DNA of 64,000 nt, taken from assembly GCA_014904985.1 (NCBI GenBank), contig MU129145.1, positions 1-64,000 on the forward strand, in the 5' to 3' direction. Below are positions 12,114 to 24,389 of the stretch, piece after piece. A program made the translations under genes and the position numbers. This DNA comes from Hydnum rufescens UP504 (taxonomy: Eukaryota; Basidiomycota; Agaricomycetes; Cantharellales; Hydnaceae). Under the pieces are notes generated by a model. The model was not told where the DNA came from, made no database searches, and saw only the letters and a program-made list of their open reading frames with translations. Position 1 is the first letter of the stretch; every line of letters begins with the position of its first letter.

Positions 12114-15100
12114 GACTCCATCTTCTAGTACTGCCGTGCCTACTGCTGTTCCCTCATCTGCCCTTCCTATTCCATCTACTACCATGGCAATTTCTGCGGA
12201 TCCAACTGGATGCTTATTCGCATCAATTCCGAAGCTTGCTAATGACGGTGGGAATTTTATGCTGTGGAAGTATCGCGTAAGAGAGATTCTCGAAGTGCGT
12301 CGCCTACTTGATTATGTCACTGGCGACAATATACAAACTGAACCCAGCATTGGCGATGTGAACCATGGTGACTGGATTAACAAGAACCGCGAAGCACGAC
12401 AGCAGATTACGCTTACACTCGAGGATGACCCACTCCTTGGCGTTATGCACCTAGACAACGCTGCGGCTATCTGGGATGCCCTTTGTACACGCTATGAAGG
12501 AACTGGTGTCCAAGCCATCTCATATTTAATGAGTAAAATTTGGCGCGAGCAATTTAATGATAGCTCGGACTTGCAAACGCAGATAAATGAACTGCGTGCA
12601 AGTGCCCTTAAACTCAAAAACCTTGGATTCACACTCCCTGACAACATTCTCGCTATCGCTATTCTCCTTTCCCTTCCACCCTCATACGCCAATCTCCAGA
12701 CCTCTATTGGGGTTACCGCTGATGAAAAGCTCGACTCGCATAAAGTCACGACCCTGATTCTTGCAGAACAGCAACAGAGGCGCGAGACCGGCGAGGCCGC
12801 ATTCAGAGCTCATGCAGCTAAGTCAAATAATGGAAAGGACGAGAAGGACAGTAAAAAGTACAAGAAGTGCACAAACTGCAAACGTCTTGGACATACTGTG
12901 GAGAAGTGTTACTCAAAGGGTGGTGGAATGGAGGGACAAGGGCCTCCAAGACGAGATGAGAAACAGGACGAAAAAGGAAAAGTTGCCGAAACCTCTGCCC
13001 AATCAAATACAACCGACTCAAAGCCAATCGCACTCTTCATGGCCAGCATAGATGACGACGAAGGCGATGATGAGCATGTAGAAGCACATGTTGCTAACCG
13101 ACTCATAATGCCAAAGCACCGCGAAGGATGGATTGTTGATTCTGGGGCATCAGCACACATGTCGGCACACCGAAATTGGTTTACAACATACCAAAAGATC
13201 CATCCACCACGTCGTGTCTGGCTTGGTGATCACTGGTACATAGAGGCAGTGGGCGAAGGCTGTATCATGGTTGAAATGGCTGTTGGCAGCAGAAAGTCCA
13301 TCCCTGGAGCTTTCCAATCCATCCTACATGTCCCCGATCTAAATGGAAATCTGATCTCGGTGTGACAACTTGGCCGCTCAGGCTGTTCCACACAATTTAC
13401 AGCAAACGAGTGCACTATCCGAAATGCCAAGAATGAGATCGTCGGACTTGCCCCGGTTAACGGAAACCTGTATACACTGCAAGTCTCGGTCTGTGCTGAG
13501 GAGAAGGCATATATTAGTACCGTCAATACATCGGAGGAACATGGTCTTGCCATCGGCTCATTCTCTTCCCGGGCATCTATCGAGATTTGGCACCATCGAC
13601 TTGGGCATATCAACTACGACTCTATTCGGCACATGGCCAACAAGAACTTAGTCAGAGGAATGGAGATTTCACCTGACTCAAAGGCACCCCCATCAGTCTG
13701 CACCCCCTGTGTCGAAGGAAAGCATGCTCGTACCCCTATCCCAAAAGAAACATCAACACGGGCCGATGTGGTACTCAGACGTGTGTTCTCGGATGTTTGG
13801 GGTCCAGCCCCTGTGGCTACACCTTCAAATGAGTGCTATTATACCCTGTTTGTTGACGATAAATCCCGCCGTATCAACATCTCACTCATTAAGCACAAAA
13901 GCGACACTTTCGCCGAGTATAAATCGTTCATCGCACGTGCTGAAAATGAAACCGGCCAACGAGTCTTAACCCTACGGTCAGATGGTGGCGGAGAATATGG
14001 TTCAAAAGAGTTTAAATCTTACCTTAAAGAAAAGGGACAAAAGCACGAACTCACGAACCCAGACACCCCTCCTGAAAATGGTGTTGCTGAACGTGCAAAC
14101 GGTTACATCGTAGGACATGCCCGGTCCTTACTTCAGGATTCAGGACTCCCAAAGGCTTTCTGGGGGCATGCGGTCCAACACGCAGTTCACATTCACAATG
14201 TAATGCCATCACGCGCACTGCCTGAGAGCATTACCCCTCATGAGGCCTATTTTGGTCAGAAACCAAACCTATCTCTTCTTCGTGTATTTGGGTGCAAAGC
14301 CCACATTCAAATCCCTGCAAAACATCGTGACAAATTACATGCGCGGAGCATGGAGTGTATCTACTTGGGGTATTCGGAATCCAAGAAGGCTTACCGAGTC
14401 TATCACCGCCAATCAAAACGCTTTTTCGAGTCCCGCGATGTGATATTTGATGAAGGGACAGGTGCAACGGAACACGTAGAAATCGAAGTCGGATCATCGA
14501 TTGAAGGGGGGGAGAACAGCGTACATGCAGAGAATCAGCAAGGAGATCGAGACGAGAAAGAGAAGGTCTCTGACTCACCAGCTCCCGCTGTACCCTTGCC
14601 TGCTACTTCAACATCTCAACCGCCGACCCAACCATCTCCAAGTGGAGAACCGACACTCCGTCGATCAGGGCGTACTATTGTCAGACCCCTACATGACGAC
14701 GAAAACCCGAAACTTACCCTCACGTCATACTCCAGTCACTCAAACCCCACACCAAAGATCTCTACACCCACAGACATGAACTCAGTGGGCGATGAACACG
14801 CCAAACTCGCCATACCTCATGAACCCTCTAGTTACAGAGAGGCAATGGCCATGCCCGAAGCTGACCATTGGATGGAAGCATGTATCTACGAGATCGAAGC
14901 CCTGAACAGGAACGAGACCTTTGAGTGGGTAGAAAGACCAATGGATCGACAGATTGTCGGAAGCCGCTGGGTATTCAAAATAAAGCGCGACTCAAGTGGC
15001 GAAATTTCTGGCTATAGAGCCCAGGTTGTGGCAAAGGGATACACTGAAGTCCCCAGTGTGGACTTTTTCGAGACCTATGCCCCGACGATCCGAAAACAAT

Positions 15101-16359
15101 CTTTTCTTGTGATCCTTGCTCTTGCCGCCAAATTCGACCTTGAACTTGTCCATTTTGATGTTAAGTCAGCATTCCTTAATCCCCTACTCAAAGAACGGAT
15201 TTACATGGAAGCCCCCCTTGGCTTTACTCCGCCAAAACCTGGCATGGTCTGGCTATTGCTTCGGAGCCTCTACGGCCTTAAGCAAGCTGCACGAGAATGG
15301 TACCTGCAAATGAAAACAGAGTTTGGAAAGATTGGATGGAAGAGAACCGACGCTGACTATGCGGTCTTTACTCAACATGACAAAAACGGACTCGCAATTC
15401 TCGGATCCCATGTCGACGACATTATGCTCGCAATTCCGAAACCTTCGCTCCAAGCATGCAAGGACAACCTCCTAAAGACCTTCGATGTGCAGTACATGGG
15501 CGATCTCCATTGGTACACAGGAATCAAAATCTTGCGCAATCGAAGCCAGCGCACTATCACTATTTCGCAGGATTCATACACCTGCGATGTTCTTGAGCGT
15601 TTCAAGATGGCGGATGCATGGCCTAGTGCCACACCAATGGCCACCAAGCTGAAACTCGAAAAGCTGGACTCACCTAGGACCGATATCCAGCACTACCAGT
15701 CAATGCTAGGCTCGGTTATGTATGCGATGATTGGCTCCCGTCCTGATCTAGCATTCTCTGTTGGCTACCTCAGCCGACATGCAGCCACCCCGGGACCAGA
15801 GCACCTGACTGCCCTAAAGCGGGTCTACCGTTACCTTGTCAAGACTGCCGGAGCGAGCCTGACCTTTGACGGCGCAAAGTCCAGCGTCTTGCGTGGATTC
15901 ACTGATTCAGACTGGGCCGGGGACCTGACAGACCGTCGTTCAATTACCGGATCTTTGTGGGTCCTCTGTGGGGCACCTGTTGGCTGGAGCTCCCGGAAGC
16001 AGGCAAGTGTCGTTATCTCGAGTACCGAAGCAGAATATATCGCCGCGACTCATGGAACACGCGATGCAATTTGGTTCCGGAGCCTCCTCAACGATTTGGG
16101 CCACCCAATGAACAACCCGATGACAATCTACATTGATAATCAATCGGCCATTGCCATTGCGCAGAATGAGAAATTTTCAGAGCGAACGAAACATTTCGAA
16201 GTCGGCCACCATTTTGTCTGTGAAAAGCTCGAAGATGGGATTATTGCACTTGAATATATTCTGACGGAGCACCAACCCGCGGATATTCTCACAAAACCTC
16301 TTGCTGCGGACAAATTTCACTCCTTCACCGATATGATGGGCCTTAACAGGATCCGCTAG
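12103..16359 (+). pseudogene. Copia Gag-Pol polyprotein, split by one TGA
   Basis: An open frame of 1,418 codons is interrupted once, by TGA at 13363-13365; both parts are in the same frame. Approximate codon positions: Gag 1-250; CCHC knuckle C-x2-C-x4-H-x4-C at 256-269; aspartic protease WIVDSGASAHM at 343; the break at 421, in the NLISV-x-QL stretch just after protease; pre-integrase WHHRLGH at 496; integrase with DVWGPA (about 563), LRSDGGGEY (about 624) and ENGVAERAN (about 658); RT with FDVKSAFLNP and the HVDD active site at about 1103; RNase H with TDSDWAG, STEAEY and IDNQSA, then TKHFEVGHHF where many relatives have D-I-R. The TGA fits CGA decay. The start ATG is in the primer site; a later Met is possible. 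Confidence 0.93.
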
Positions 16360-16372
16360 TCTTGAGTGGGCG

Positions 16373-16641
16373 TGTCGGTAATCAAGACATACGGACAATA
16401 TCTATTATGTAAACATTTCCTTTTTTATCCCACTCGCCCATTATACAGTTCTCCGGATAGAGCCGGCTCTCCTCAGTCCTCTATAATGAGACTGAGGTGA
16501 GCCGAGACTAGTTTAGTCTACACAACCTTTCCCCACTCATTCATTACATTCCTTTCTCCCAGTCTATTATCTAGGTATTTTCATCCCAATATAAATCAGT
16601 CCTCTATAATGAGACTGAGTCCATTATCTAGTCTCTCGATA
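16373..16641 (+). repeat. 3' LTR of Copia element
   Basis: Same 269-bp repeat as 11830-12098. The purine-rich stretch GAGTGGGCG just before it is a weak polypurine tract. The target duplication GGTTG follows at 16642. Confidence 0.95.
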
Positions 16642-16669
16642 GGTTGGTCTTTCTTACATTATTTTTGAA

Positions 16670-17036
16670 TGGTGGGGGGGGGGCAGGAAGCCAATGAGGC
16701 AACCCATCATTATATCCAATAAGCCCAGTAGGTACAATTTGAATAGGCAGTGAGCAGGGGGGGCAGGAAACCAACAAGGCAACCCATCATTATATCCAAT
16801 AAGCCCAGTACATACAATCTGAATGGGCAGTGAGTGGGGGGGAGCCGATGAGGCAACCCATCAATATATCCAATAACCCCAGTAAGTATGATTTGAATGG
16901 GCAGTGAGCAGGAGAGGCAGGCCAATGAGGCAACCTGCTGCTATATCCAGTAGCCCAATTATTTAAATGGGCAGTGAGCAAGGGGGATGGGAAGCCAGCA
17001 AGACAGCCTACTGTTATATCCGATAGCCCTGGCAAC
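16670..17036. repeat. Minisatellite, left part (split by solo LTR)
   Basis: About five diverged units of 60-85 bp. Each carries GAAGCCAATGAGGCAACCCA, then TATATCCAATAAGCCCAGTA, then TTGAATGGGCAGTGAGCA followed by a G run. A further unit lies at 18430-18510, on the other side of the inserted LTR. Units shorten and diverge toward the insertion. Confidence 0.85.
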
Positions 17037-17040
17037 CCAC

Positions 17041-18418
17041 TGTAAGCGGGAAACGAAAGGAGGAATCCAGCCACAGTCCATGATATGGAATCGAGAATGA
17101 AAAGAGGGGACCATGGGATCAATCCAAATGTTAAGGCTCGAAGGAATGAAGGTCTTTGGTGATAGAAATCTAATGCTGTAAGCAACACCTGCCCAAGCAA
17201 TAGAATAAAGAATGAATATGGGTCACAAAACCACACCCTAAGGCTCTCCTTTTGAGGCCCTAGACAAAGTGCAGTAGTCTTAGTGGAATTCACCCAAGGA
17301 ACCAGCAGCAAGACATCAGTGCCTCAAAACTGGGGAGGGGGAAAACTATTGAAATTCGCATCTCCTGCACTTAATATACATCACAGAAAAATGCTATGGT
17401 AACCGACGGAAAGGTGGGATTAAGGAGAAAATGATGAAAAAGAAATCAAGTCAAAATCTTCAAAACTGAAGGAGATATTCAATTAACAAGTCAGAATAGG
17501 AGAATATGGCTTAACCAAGGTATTCCTCCTCTTCTACTGAACAAAATCCCTTGAGGAATGGTGTAACTGGTCACCCTAGATGTACCCTCCATCGGACATA
17601 GGGTTCCGGAACCATAATTGCCTTTAGTAATCAGAAAAGCGAAGGTAAAAGTGAAATGAGCCATGGGGAGACTAAATTACAGAAGGCTGAGTTCTAATCC
17701 ACTCGTTTTTCCCTTGGTACCATTCGATGCGGATTTTTAGCGTCTTTCCAGGGGTGGTCGTTCCTAATGAATCGGATCAAAACTGATGGAGATAGTCATG
17801 AAATACTGAAGGATAGTGTGGATCATGAGGTAAAATCAACCTGGAGGATGCAGTTCGCATCCGATAAACTCATGTGTGATACCGTTAGATAGGTATTGAC
17901 CGTAGCTTTCTGGGAGCTGTTTTTACGAGTCGATCCGATCAAAATTGGTGGAGATATTCGCGAAATACTCCTTGAGAGTATTGGAATAGCCCCTATTTAA
18001 CATGTGACAGGTCCGTGAGTCAGAATCAAGGCCCGGGTGTGTAATCCATCGTGTTACATAATCACAATTCATTAGAGTCACCCTTGAGGCAACAGGAAGC
18101 ATGTATCAGAAGTGGAGACTGATTGAAGATCAGACAAAGCAAGCAAGTTGAATTGCTATTGCCACATTGAGACATGGCATAAAAAGGTGGAATTTAGGAT
18201 GGCCTGTTGAAGTGCCACAGATGAACAATAAATTGGCTTGTGGATAGGTAAAGGAATGACACAGATTTGTGGATTCTAGACATATGGGATTCAGGCTTGT
18301 TCTCAAATGAATGACAGCATGGGAATTGACATCTGGATTGACATGAGAAATGGTTCATTTGTTTGAAAGATCGTCCCCAGATAGGGTTTGTATGTAGTAG
18401 GGATTTGTCCCTCCAACA
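17041..18418 (+). mobile_element. Solo LTR, copy 1 (about 1.38 kb)
   Basis: A 1,378-bp segment with TGT..ACA ends, flanked by the 4-bp direct repeat CCAC (17037-17040, 18419-18422) and embedded in a minisatellite. It is homologous along its length to 26534-27915, for example CCACACCCTAAG, AAAATCTTCAAAACTGA, CCATCGGACATA, CTCGTTTTTCCCTTGGTAC and the ending TCCCTCCAACACC. No internal coding or second LTR is seen. It is most simply a solo LTR of a Ty3-like element. The two copies are clearly diverged (roughly a quarter of sites by eye). An internal duplication carries a TTCGATGCG/TTAGATAGG-type block twice. Confidence 0.75.
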
Positions 18419-18510
18419 CCACTGACCCAATACTATTTGAATGGGCAGTGAGCAAGGGGGGTGGGAAGCTGACGAGGCAACCCAGCTGATACATCCAATA
18501 AACCCGCCAG
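18419..18510. repeat. Minisatellite, right part
   Basis: One unit of the array at 16670-17036 (TTTGAATGGGCAGTGAGCAA, GAAGCTGACGAGGCAACCCA, CATCCAATAAACCC) on the right side of the solo LTR. This shows that the LTR inserted inside the array. Confidence 0.8.
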
Positions 18511-18604
18511 CCTGCTAACCCACTCCTAATATTAGTAATTCTCCTGGTTGATTTTATTAGGCAATATTAAGGATATTAGACTGGAAGACTAGACATGCTT
18601 GCTA

Positions 18605-21600
18605 ACTGTAGAATTCACATCAGCCCTCACAGTCCCATACTGTGTTTGATGTCATCAATACTACAGTATAAGGTGAGTATACAGCTAACTGACTTTCATC
18701 TTGATTACGAGTGATGGCCTCAGTTTTGTGCCTCTTCACCCAATTCTTTTTGAATGACTTTCCCTTTGATGATGGTGGGATTGCAGTGGTGACACACCCT
18801 CTCAGGTCATTGTCCCATTCTGACCGGTGCCAAGGTGGATCTATGAATAGCTTGATCTTCTCAGTTCCCATTATCAACCATTGTGACATTTTCCATAATC
18901 TGGTGCACTTAGCATGCTTCATGGCATTCTCAGCAATTTTATGTGCATTGGGGCCATTAACTGCCCAGTTCTTCATCTTCCTGTGTGGAGGGTCAACAGG
19001 GGGGGGGATGAGGCCTCTTCCCCATCTCGCTTCACCACAGGAAGGTGGCAGATTACTGGGTTGCATTCATTGAGCTTATTCCACCTGTTGACAGCACAAT
19101 CAGACAGGTACTCCAGGTGGTGGTGGACTGGTACAAGTGAGCATAGCATTGCCATAGCAGCTGTCAGAGTCATCTTGAATGCACCACTGATTATGTGTGC
19201 AGCTTTATTTTGGACAGTCTGGAGAGCCAATGCATGGGTTTTGGATCCTGTGTACCATACTGTACCACAGAATGTCATGACTGGGAGGACACATGTGTTA
19301 TAGAGAGTGCGGAAGTGCAGTTGGTGCAGACCCTGGAGTGAGTTGCCTAGCATTCTCAGTAGGGAGAGTGCCCAGTTGCCCTTGTTCACCACTAGTTCAA
19401 TGTGTTTATTAAATGTCAGCTTTGAATTGTACGTTATCCCAAGCCATTTCAGATACTTTGATGATTTGATGATGATTGGTGCATCTGGGTCTTCAGTTTG
19501 GATGACCACCGGTGGCGACACTTCATGTCTGGTGCACCAGCTGTAGTGTTGGAGTTCATGCTTGATCTCATCCATTGCCAGCCCTCATGATTTCAGCCAC
19601 TTATGGGCAGCTGTGAGAGCCACTGCCAGGACCTTGGAATTGGTACTCAGCTTGAGAGATGCCATGGCGAGCCTCCCATCATCCACATAGAGTGGCATCA
19701 AAAGCCTGCTGCATTGGTTCTTCTTCATCTCCTGTTTCAATGAGACTCTGACTTGATTGCTGGAGACTGCATCTTGGATGAAGGATGCCATGGGTGCTGT
19801 GAAGATTGCTGCCAGGATCAGTAAGACACATGACCCCTGTGGGATTCCTGTCTCAGTAGCTCTCAGAATGTCTCATTTGCCATCAAGACATATGGAACTC
19901 CAATGGTCACTTAGGAAGGAAGCGGTCCACTTGACTAGTGGGAGGGGGAGGTGGATGTCCTTCATTGTCATCAGCAGCAGTGGGTGCAAGACAAAGTCAA
20001 AGAATCCTGTAATGTCGAATGTTACTGCAGATGTTACCAGCCCTACATTATGAGCAGCTTCTATATCATGCACTGCTGCAAGGGCTGCATCTTCTGCTGA
20101 TCGCCCCGGGATGCCCCGGAACTGGTCTGCTGGCAGGAGTTCATGGCTCAGGGCCAGGTATGCTAGGTGACAGGCAACTATTCACTCGATAGCCTTACCC
20201 AGTACTTCTAGAAGCTGGATTAGCTGGTAGGCATGTGGCTTAGAGTATGAGTCCTTGTTGGGCTTTCTCAGCATGACTGCTATTGAGGTGTGAAATGGTT
20301 CTGGGTGGTGGCCCATTTCAACCGAGGTGGCACAGATGAGGAACAATTCCTCAGCTGCCACCTCCCAGGCACATTGGTAAGCCCTACCTGTGAGTTCACT
20401 GATGCCTGGAGCATTTAATGGTGCTGCTGTAAAGATTGAGTCACAGACTTCATGTCTCATCACCTTTGTCCATGCCAAGTTGTCCACACACCTATCCATC
20501 TTGGGGTAACAGGCTTCTGGGAGTACTGGTGGGGCCAGGAACAGGGCCACTCTAAGGGTGTTGCACTTATCTACATGACTCACTGCTGCTTCTACCCCTA
20601 TGCCTCGATCAATTGAAGGGGACATAAGTTGGCATGTCCCACAAGTCCATTTTGCAAATAAGTAGATCATCTGTGGGGTGGCTTGTTCAACAAGTGTGTT
20701 GTAATAACTCAGCTTGGTCTTTTTATAGCACCATTTGAATATGGCCTGGAGGTGGGCAACGTTATTCTTCATGTCCTCTGTCACCTCTTGGTTTGCTGCT
20801 AGAGTGTCACCGATTAATGACCTTGCCATTGAGACTGAACTCAGCATGGCCATCAACTCGGGAGTCCACCACAGTTTTGCTCATGGCAATGGGCAGCAGA
20901 TTGGGACTGCTGCCATGGCAGCCTTTTGCATTGTGGTCTGAAGGTATTCAGTTGCCTGGTTGAGTTCCAAGGGACTCACTGTGTCAATTCCCTGGGGTCC
21001 AAAGGCCTCATCGTACTCATCTTCATTATCATGCAATGAGCTGTAAAGTGTCGCCATGAATGTTTGTTTGTCTGCATGCTTCCAATTATACTTAGCTTCA
21101 GACAGGTTCAGTATCTCATCCCCAGCATTATCAATGGCAAAGAATATAGCAAAGTGGTCAGAGTCAGCATTTGCATCCTTCTCCACAGACCATTCAGTTA
21201 GTGCATGGGTCTTGTCAGCTCTCTCATTTGTGAATGTTAGGTCAAGAGGGGATAGGAACTCAGCACTCTTTGATTGCCAGGTTGTCAGGTTGTGCAGATT
21301 GCACAGAGTGAAACCATTCTCATACAGCCATGATACTGTATCATTTGCTTGCTGGTCCCTGTTGCCATCCATTTCACAGCATATTGGGTGGCAAAGGTTC
21401 CAATCACCTGTCAGAATTGTCACCGTATCACTATCGAGGACCATATTGCACAGCCAGTTGACTGAGAATCCTTCTTCTTCTTCTGCAGCCGACTGGTTGT
21501 AGATATTGACCACCCACATTGTTGGTTGGTTTGCCCCTCGATGCTTGATATCAAGGACCTGGATATCCAAATCATCAATTATACCTGTGCGGGACACAAT

Positions 21601-21891
21601 TTCAAGTCTGGCCTCTGTGTGGGTGTATGCCATGACCCTTGGGTGATGATTTTCAGGGATGGAGGATGATAGCATTATGTGTTGCCATCCTAGCATACTT
21701 ACAGCACCCTGGAAATCATTGGCACTAGTTATACTTCCATACCATGGTTCTTGGAAGAGGATGATGTCGAAGTTGTGTTCATGGGTTGAGGCTATGTTGA
21801 GGGCTGTGTGGCAGATCTGGTTGCTGTGGGCAGCATTCAGGCAGTACACATTGATGAGGGGGCTCTTCAGTGTTGTCTCAATTGAAGGCAT
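18605..21891 (-). pseudogene. LINE ORF2: endonuclease and reverse transcriptase
   Basis: Endonuclease from 21891 to about 20884: NVYCLNAAHSNQ, LFQEPWYG, TGDWNLCHP and DSDHFAIFF are the AP-endonuclease motifs. RT follows: APGISELTG (about 20400), PADQFRGIPGRSAEDA (about 20110), motif A VTFDITGFFDFV (about 20010), TGIPQGS (about 19840), active site LYVDD (about 19680), and thumb LKWLGITYNSKLTF (about 19440). In-frame TGAs lie at 20881, 20182, 19873, 19585 and 18973, all in one frame. At 20182 the context is LE-x-IVA, and at 19873 DGK-x-D; both normally hold Arg in related RTs. Past 19007 the reading frame changes at the G9 run and continues to TGA at 18620, ending before RNase H motifs. The start ATG overlaps the end of ORF1. 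Confidence 0.88.
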
Positions 21892-23911
21892 GGGGCAGTG
21901 GGGAGGTGCTGTTCTCAGGCGCCCTCAGATTGGCATCTACAAGTTTGGATTTTGTCAGGTAATAGTTAGCTTTGGGCCTTTTCCCCACATGGGCAGAGGA
22001 TGATGGGTACATGGTCTGGTCAGTATTCATGTAGTCATCATGTTCCCATTCACCCTCCTCCTGGTTCTCTTGTCATCTGGACTTGGCCTCCTCAAGCAAA
22101 GCATGGCATGACCTCCTAAGCTCGAAGTCTTCATGGTCCTTTTTGTTTTCAATATCTCTTCTTGATTTGGTAGTCTTGGCTGCAGTGATCTGCATTGGAA
22201 CTGTGGGGTCTTTTCCCTCTTCACTGTTAGCTTTTGCATTTTTCTTGCAGTTTGTCAGCTTGCCACCCCCTGAAGGTGTACTACTACCTGAGGTCTTCTG
22301 TTTGCCTAACTGTTTGGTGTGTGCATCACACATTTTGGACCTAGCTTCAGGCACCCCTCCACAATTGACACACTTTTTGGGCAATTCTGTAGGGTGGCTG
22401 TCAGTTGTATGCTCCATACTGGTGCAGATGTTACACATTGATCCTGTTTGGCATGCATCAGTGTGGTGGTCAATAGAGCCGCATAGGTTACAGTAGTATA
22501 CTTGTGGGCATTCGATGTAATGGGAGGTTCGGCACAACATGCCAAATAGGTACAGCACTCCCTGGTTTCTAAACATAGACACATCTTCTTCTGATGTGAA
22601 GCTAAACAAGATTGATGTGCTTGATTGGAGTACAAGGGCTGACTCATATCCAAGCCATGATGGCTGGACACACATTTCCAGGCCCTTGAACCCTGCCCAT
22701 TTGTCAGCAAGCTCCTCTGTTACCTGTTGAGTCATCATGCATAGGCCATTGATGTGTGTCAGAACACAATCAAGTTTTACCCTGTGGTAGACATGATCAG
22801 GGTGTGCTTTGAACTCATTTGGACTAAGGAGAGAGGCAATTAGAGCATAGTAGTCTTTCAAGTCATCTGCAGTTGTACGTTCACCTGTGATGATGACTGT
22901 GTTCCCATTGAGCGAATATTGGATCACATTGATATGGTCTACTTGGTGGGCATTTGTGTGGGCTAATGCATCATTAATCTTTGATACTATAGTGTGGCCT
23001 ACCTCATGTTTCTTGGGCTCAATCTTGGGGAAGAATTCGATGAGGAGGCAGCAATTGTGGTTTCACTGGGAAGGGTTTGATGGGGGCGGCATAACCTTCT
23101 TCTTTGGCTGTGGTTTAATCAGGAGTGGGTTGCTTGACCATTTCATGCTGGTGGACCATGAGGAAGGGGCATGGATCGATGCCAAGAGGTCATTCTGCAG
23201 TGCACTGTTAAATCTATCTGCTTGTGCATTGTCCAGGAGCACCTGTGGCAATTTAGACTCTAGGATATGCATGAGAGTTGCAATGGAATCAGCATTTTGG
23301 GCCAGGGCGGATGCCTGTTCAGCATTGGTATGGCAAAGTGCTGACAATGAGGGGTCTTCAGGTTGGTCATCAGATGTCAGATATGAGGCATCTAAGACCC
23401 CCATGTATATGGCTAGGTCGCACATGATCTTCCTCAGTGGGTGCGCCAGTATCTCCATGCATGGGTCTTCCTCAGTCCCAGCCGAGTCTATATCACAAAT
23501 AATGTCAAAGGCACAGGACAGTTTCCTAACAGCATACTTGATTTTTCCCAGGATTGGGAACTCTTCCTCCTCAACTGCCATGTCTGCTGCTGTGTCAGCC
23601 TGTTCACTCACTGCTTCAGAGTTTTCCCTCATTGGGCTTGCTGCCATAGCTGCAGAAGTTTGTGTTGCCATTGGGGCTGCCCTACGACTTCTCACAGTTA
23701 GACAGTCCCTAGAATTTGTTGGGTATGGTGAGTCCCAATGGTCTTGCTTTGATGCTACCATTCTTCCACAGAGGTCAATTCTAACAGTTCCTTCGACAAA
23801 GGGTGACTTAAAATGGCCTGGGCCAGGCTCATTTTGTTTGGACATATCAGACAGGGCCCTTTTTGGGTGGGGAGGGGGTACGGAATGTGATGGGGGATGT
23901 ATGGAACTCAT
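21878..23911 (-). pseudogene. LINE ORF1: nucleic-acid-binding protein with CCHC knuckles
   Basis: A frame of about 678 codons with TGA breaks at 23063 and 22073. The N-terminal half is acidic and low-complexity. The C-terminal half has a series of Cys/His knuckles at about 22290-22500 (CNLCGSIDHHTDAC, CNICTSMEHTTDSH, CVNCGG), as in ORF1/Gag proteins of LINEs that bind RNA. The frame ends at TGA 21880-21878, inside the ORF2 start region: the ORF2 ATG (21891-21889) and the ORF1 stop are 14 nt end to end (ATGCCTTCAATTGA), an arrangement suited to termination-reinitiation. The start was chosen as the first ATG of the frame. Confidence 0.8.
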
Positions 23912-23930
23912 TTCAATCTTTTGATTTCAC

Positions 23931-24389
23931 TTTTACTATGCATGTGATGTGGTGGTGAGTTGACCTCTTATGGGGTCATATGTTGATCCTTCCACAAACA
24001 GATGTATCTGAACAGCACATGATGCCCTGTTTCCAAGGAGCAGTAGTTGTGATGAGTCATTGTCATCATTGTCACACTCTGCATTGCCTCTCCTTTACAG
24101 CCGCAAGCATTTGGTTTGTGTAACTATCCAGCCAAATCAATTCTATGACACTTATATTGTAATTAACTGTACATTACTCTTACTGCATGTTAGAATTCTA
24201 TGTGCACTGCTGAAACTGCCTGTAATATAGATTGATAAACATGTTGCCAGAGCCTTGAAAGAGAAAGAAGTACAACTTCCATACATACAAGATAGAAGTC
24301 AAAACAAGCCAGCTCTGTAAACATTGTACAGTAATTTGTAAATCATCTGGACAAAGGAGACTGCTCATAATAGTCATTGTCTCAATCCC
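23931..24389. other. No gene seen; LINE 5' flank or unknown sequence
   Basis: AT-richer, CpG-poor sequence without a supportable ORF. It may be LINE 5' UTR and the left remainder of the truncated hAT copy that follows. Confidence 0.3.

Larger units (their letters stand above)
11830..16641 (+). mobile_element. Full-length Ty1/Copia LTR retrotransposon
   Basis: The element has 269-bp LTRs (11830-12098 and 16373-16641) starting TGTCG and ending CGATA, flanked by a perfect 5-bp target duplication GGTTG (11825-11829 and 16642-16646). The primer-binding site abuts the 5' LTR. A single polyprotein frame fills the interior, and only 13 bp separate its stop from the 3' LTR. The two LTRs differ at three positions that I find, all transitions, two of them CpG/TpG pairs, so insertion is recent. 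Domain order (Gag, protease, integrase, RT, RNase H) is that of Copia (Pseudoviridae-type). One internal TGA makes this copy non-autonomous unless it is read through. Confidence 0.96.
18600..23930 (-). mobile_element. Decayed LINE (APE-type non-LTR retrotransposon)
   Basis: Minus-strand ORF1 with CCHC knuckles, then ORF2 with an endonuclease followed by reverse transcriptase, the layout of fungal Tad1/I-like non-LTR elements. Frame breaks are TGA codons plus a shift at a run of nine G on the plus strand (18999-19007). The sequence ends near 18600 before a recognisable RNase H domain, and I see no poly-A or tandem tail there, so the 3' end is missing or replaced. The 5' limit past 23911 is unclear. 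The sequence is very poor in CpG. Confidence 0.85.

Noticed and set aside
106..23911. UGA reassigned as a sense codon in this genome
   Set aside because: Trp is written TGG throughout, KDZ and other genes end in TGA, and conserved positions imply lost Arg rather than Trp. Decay explains the pattern better.
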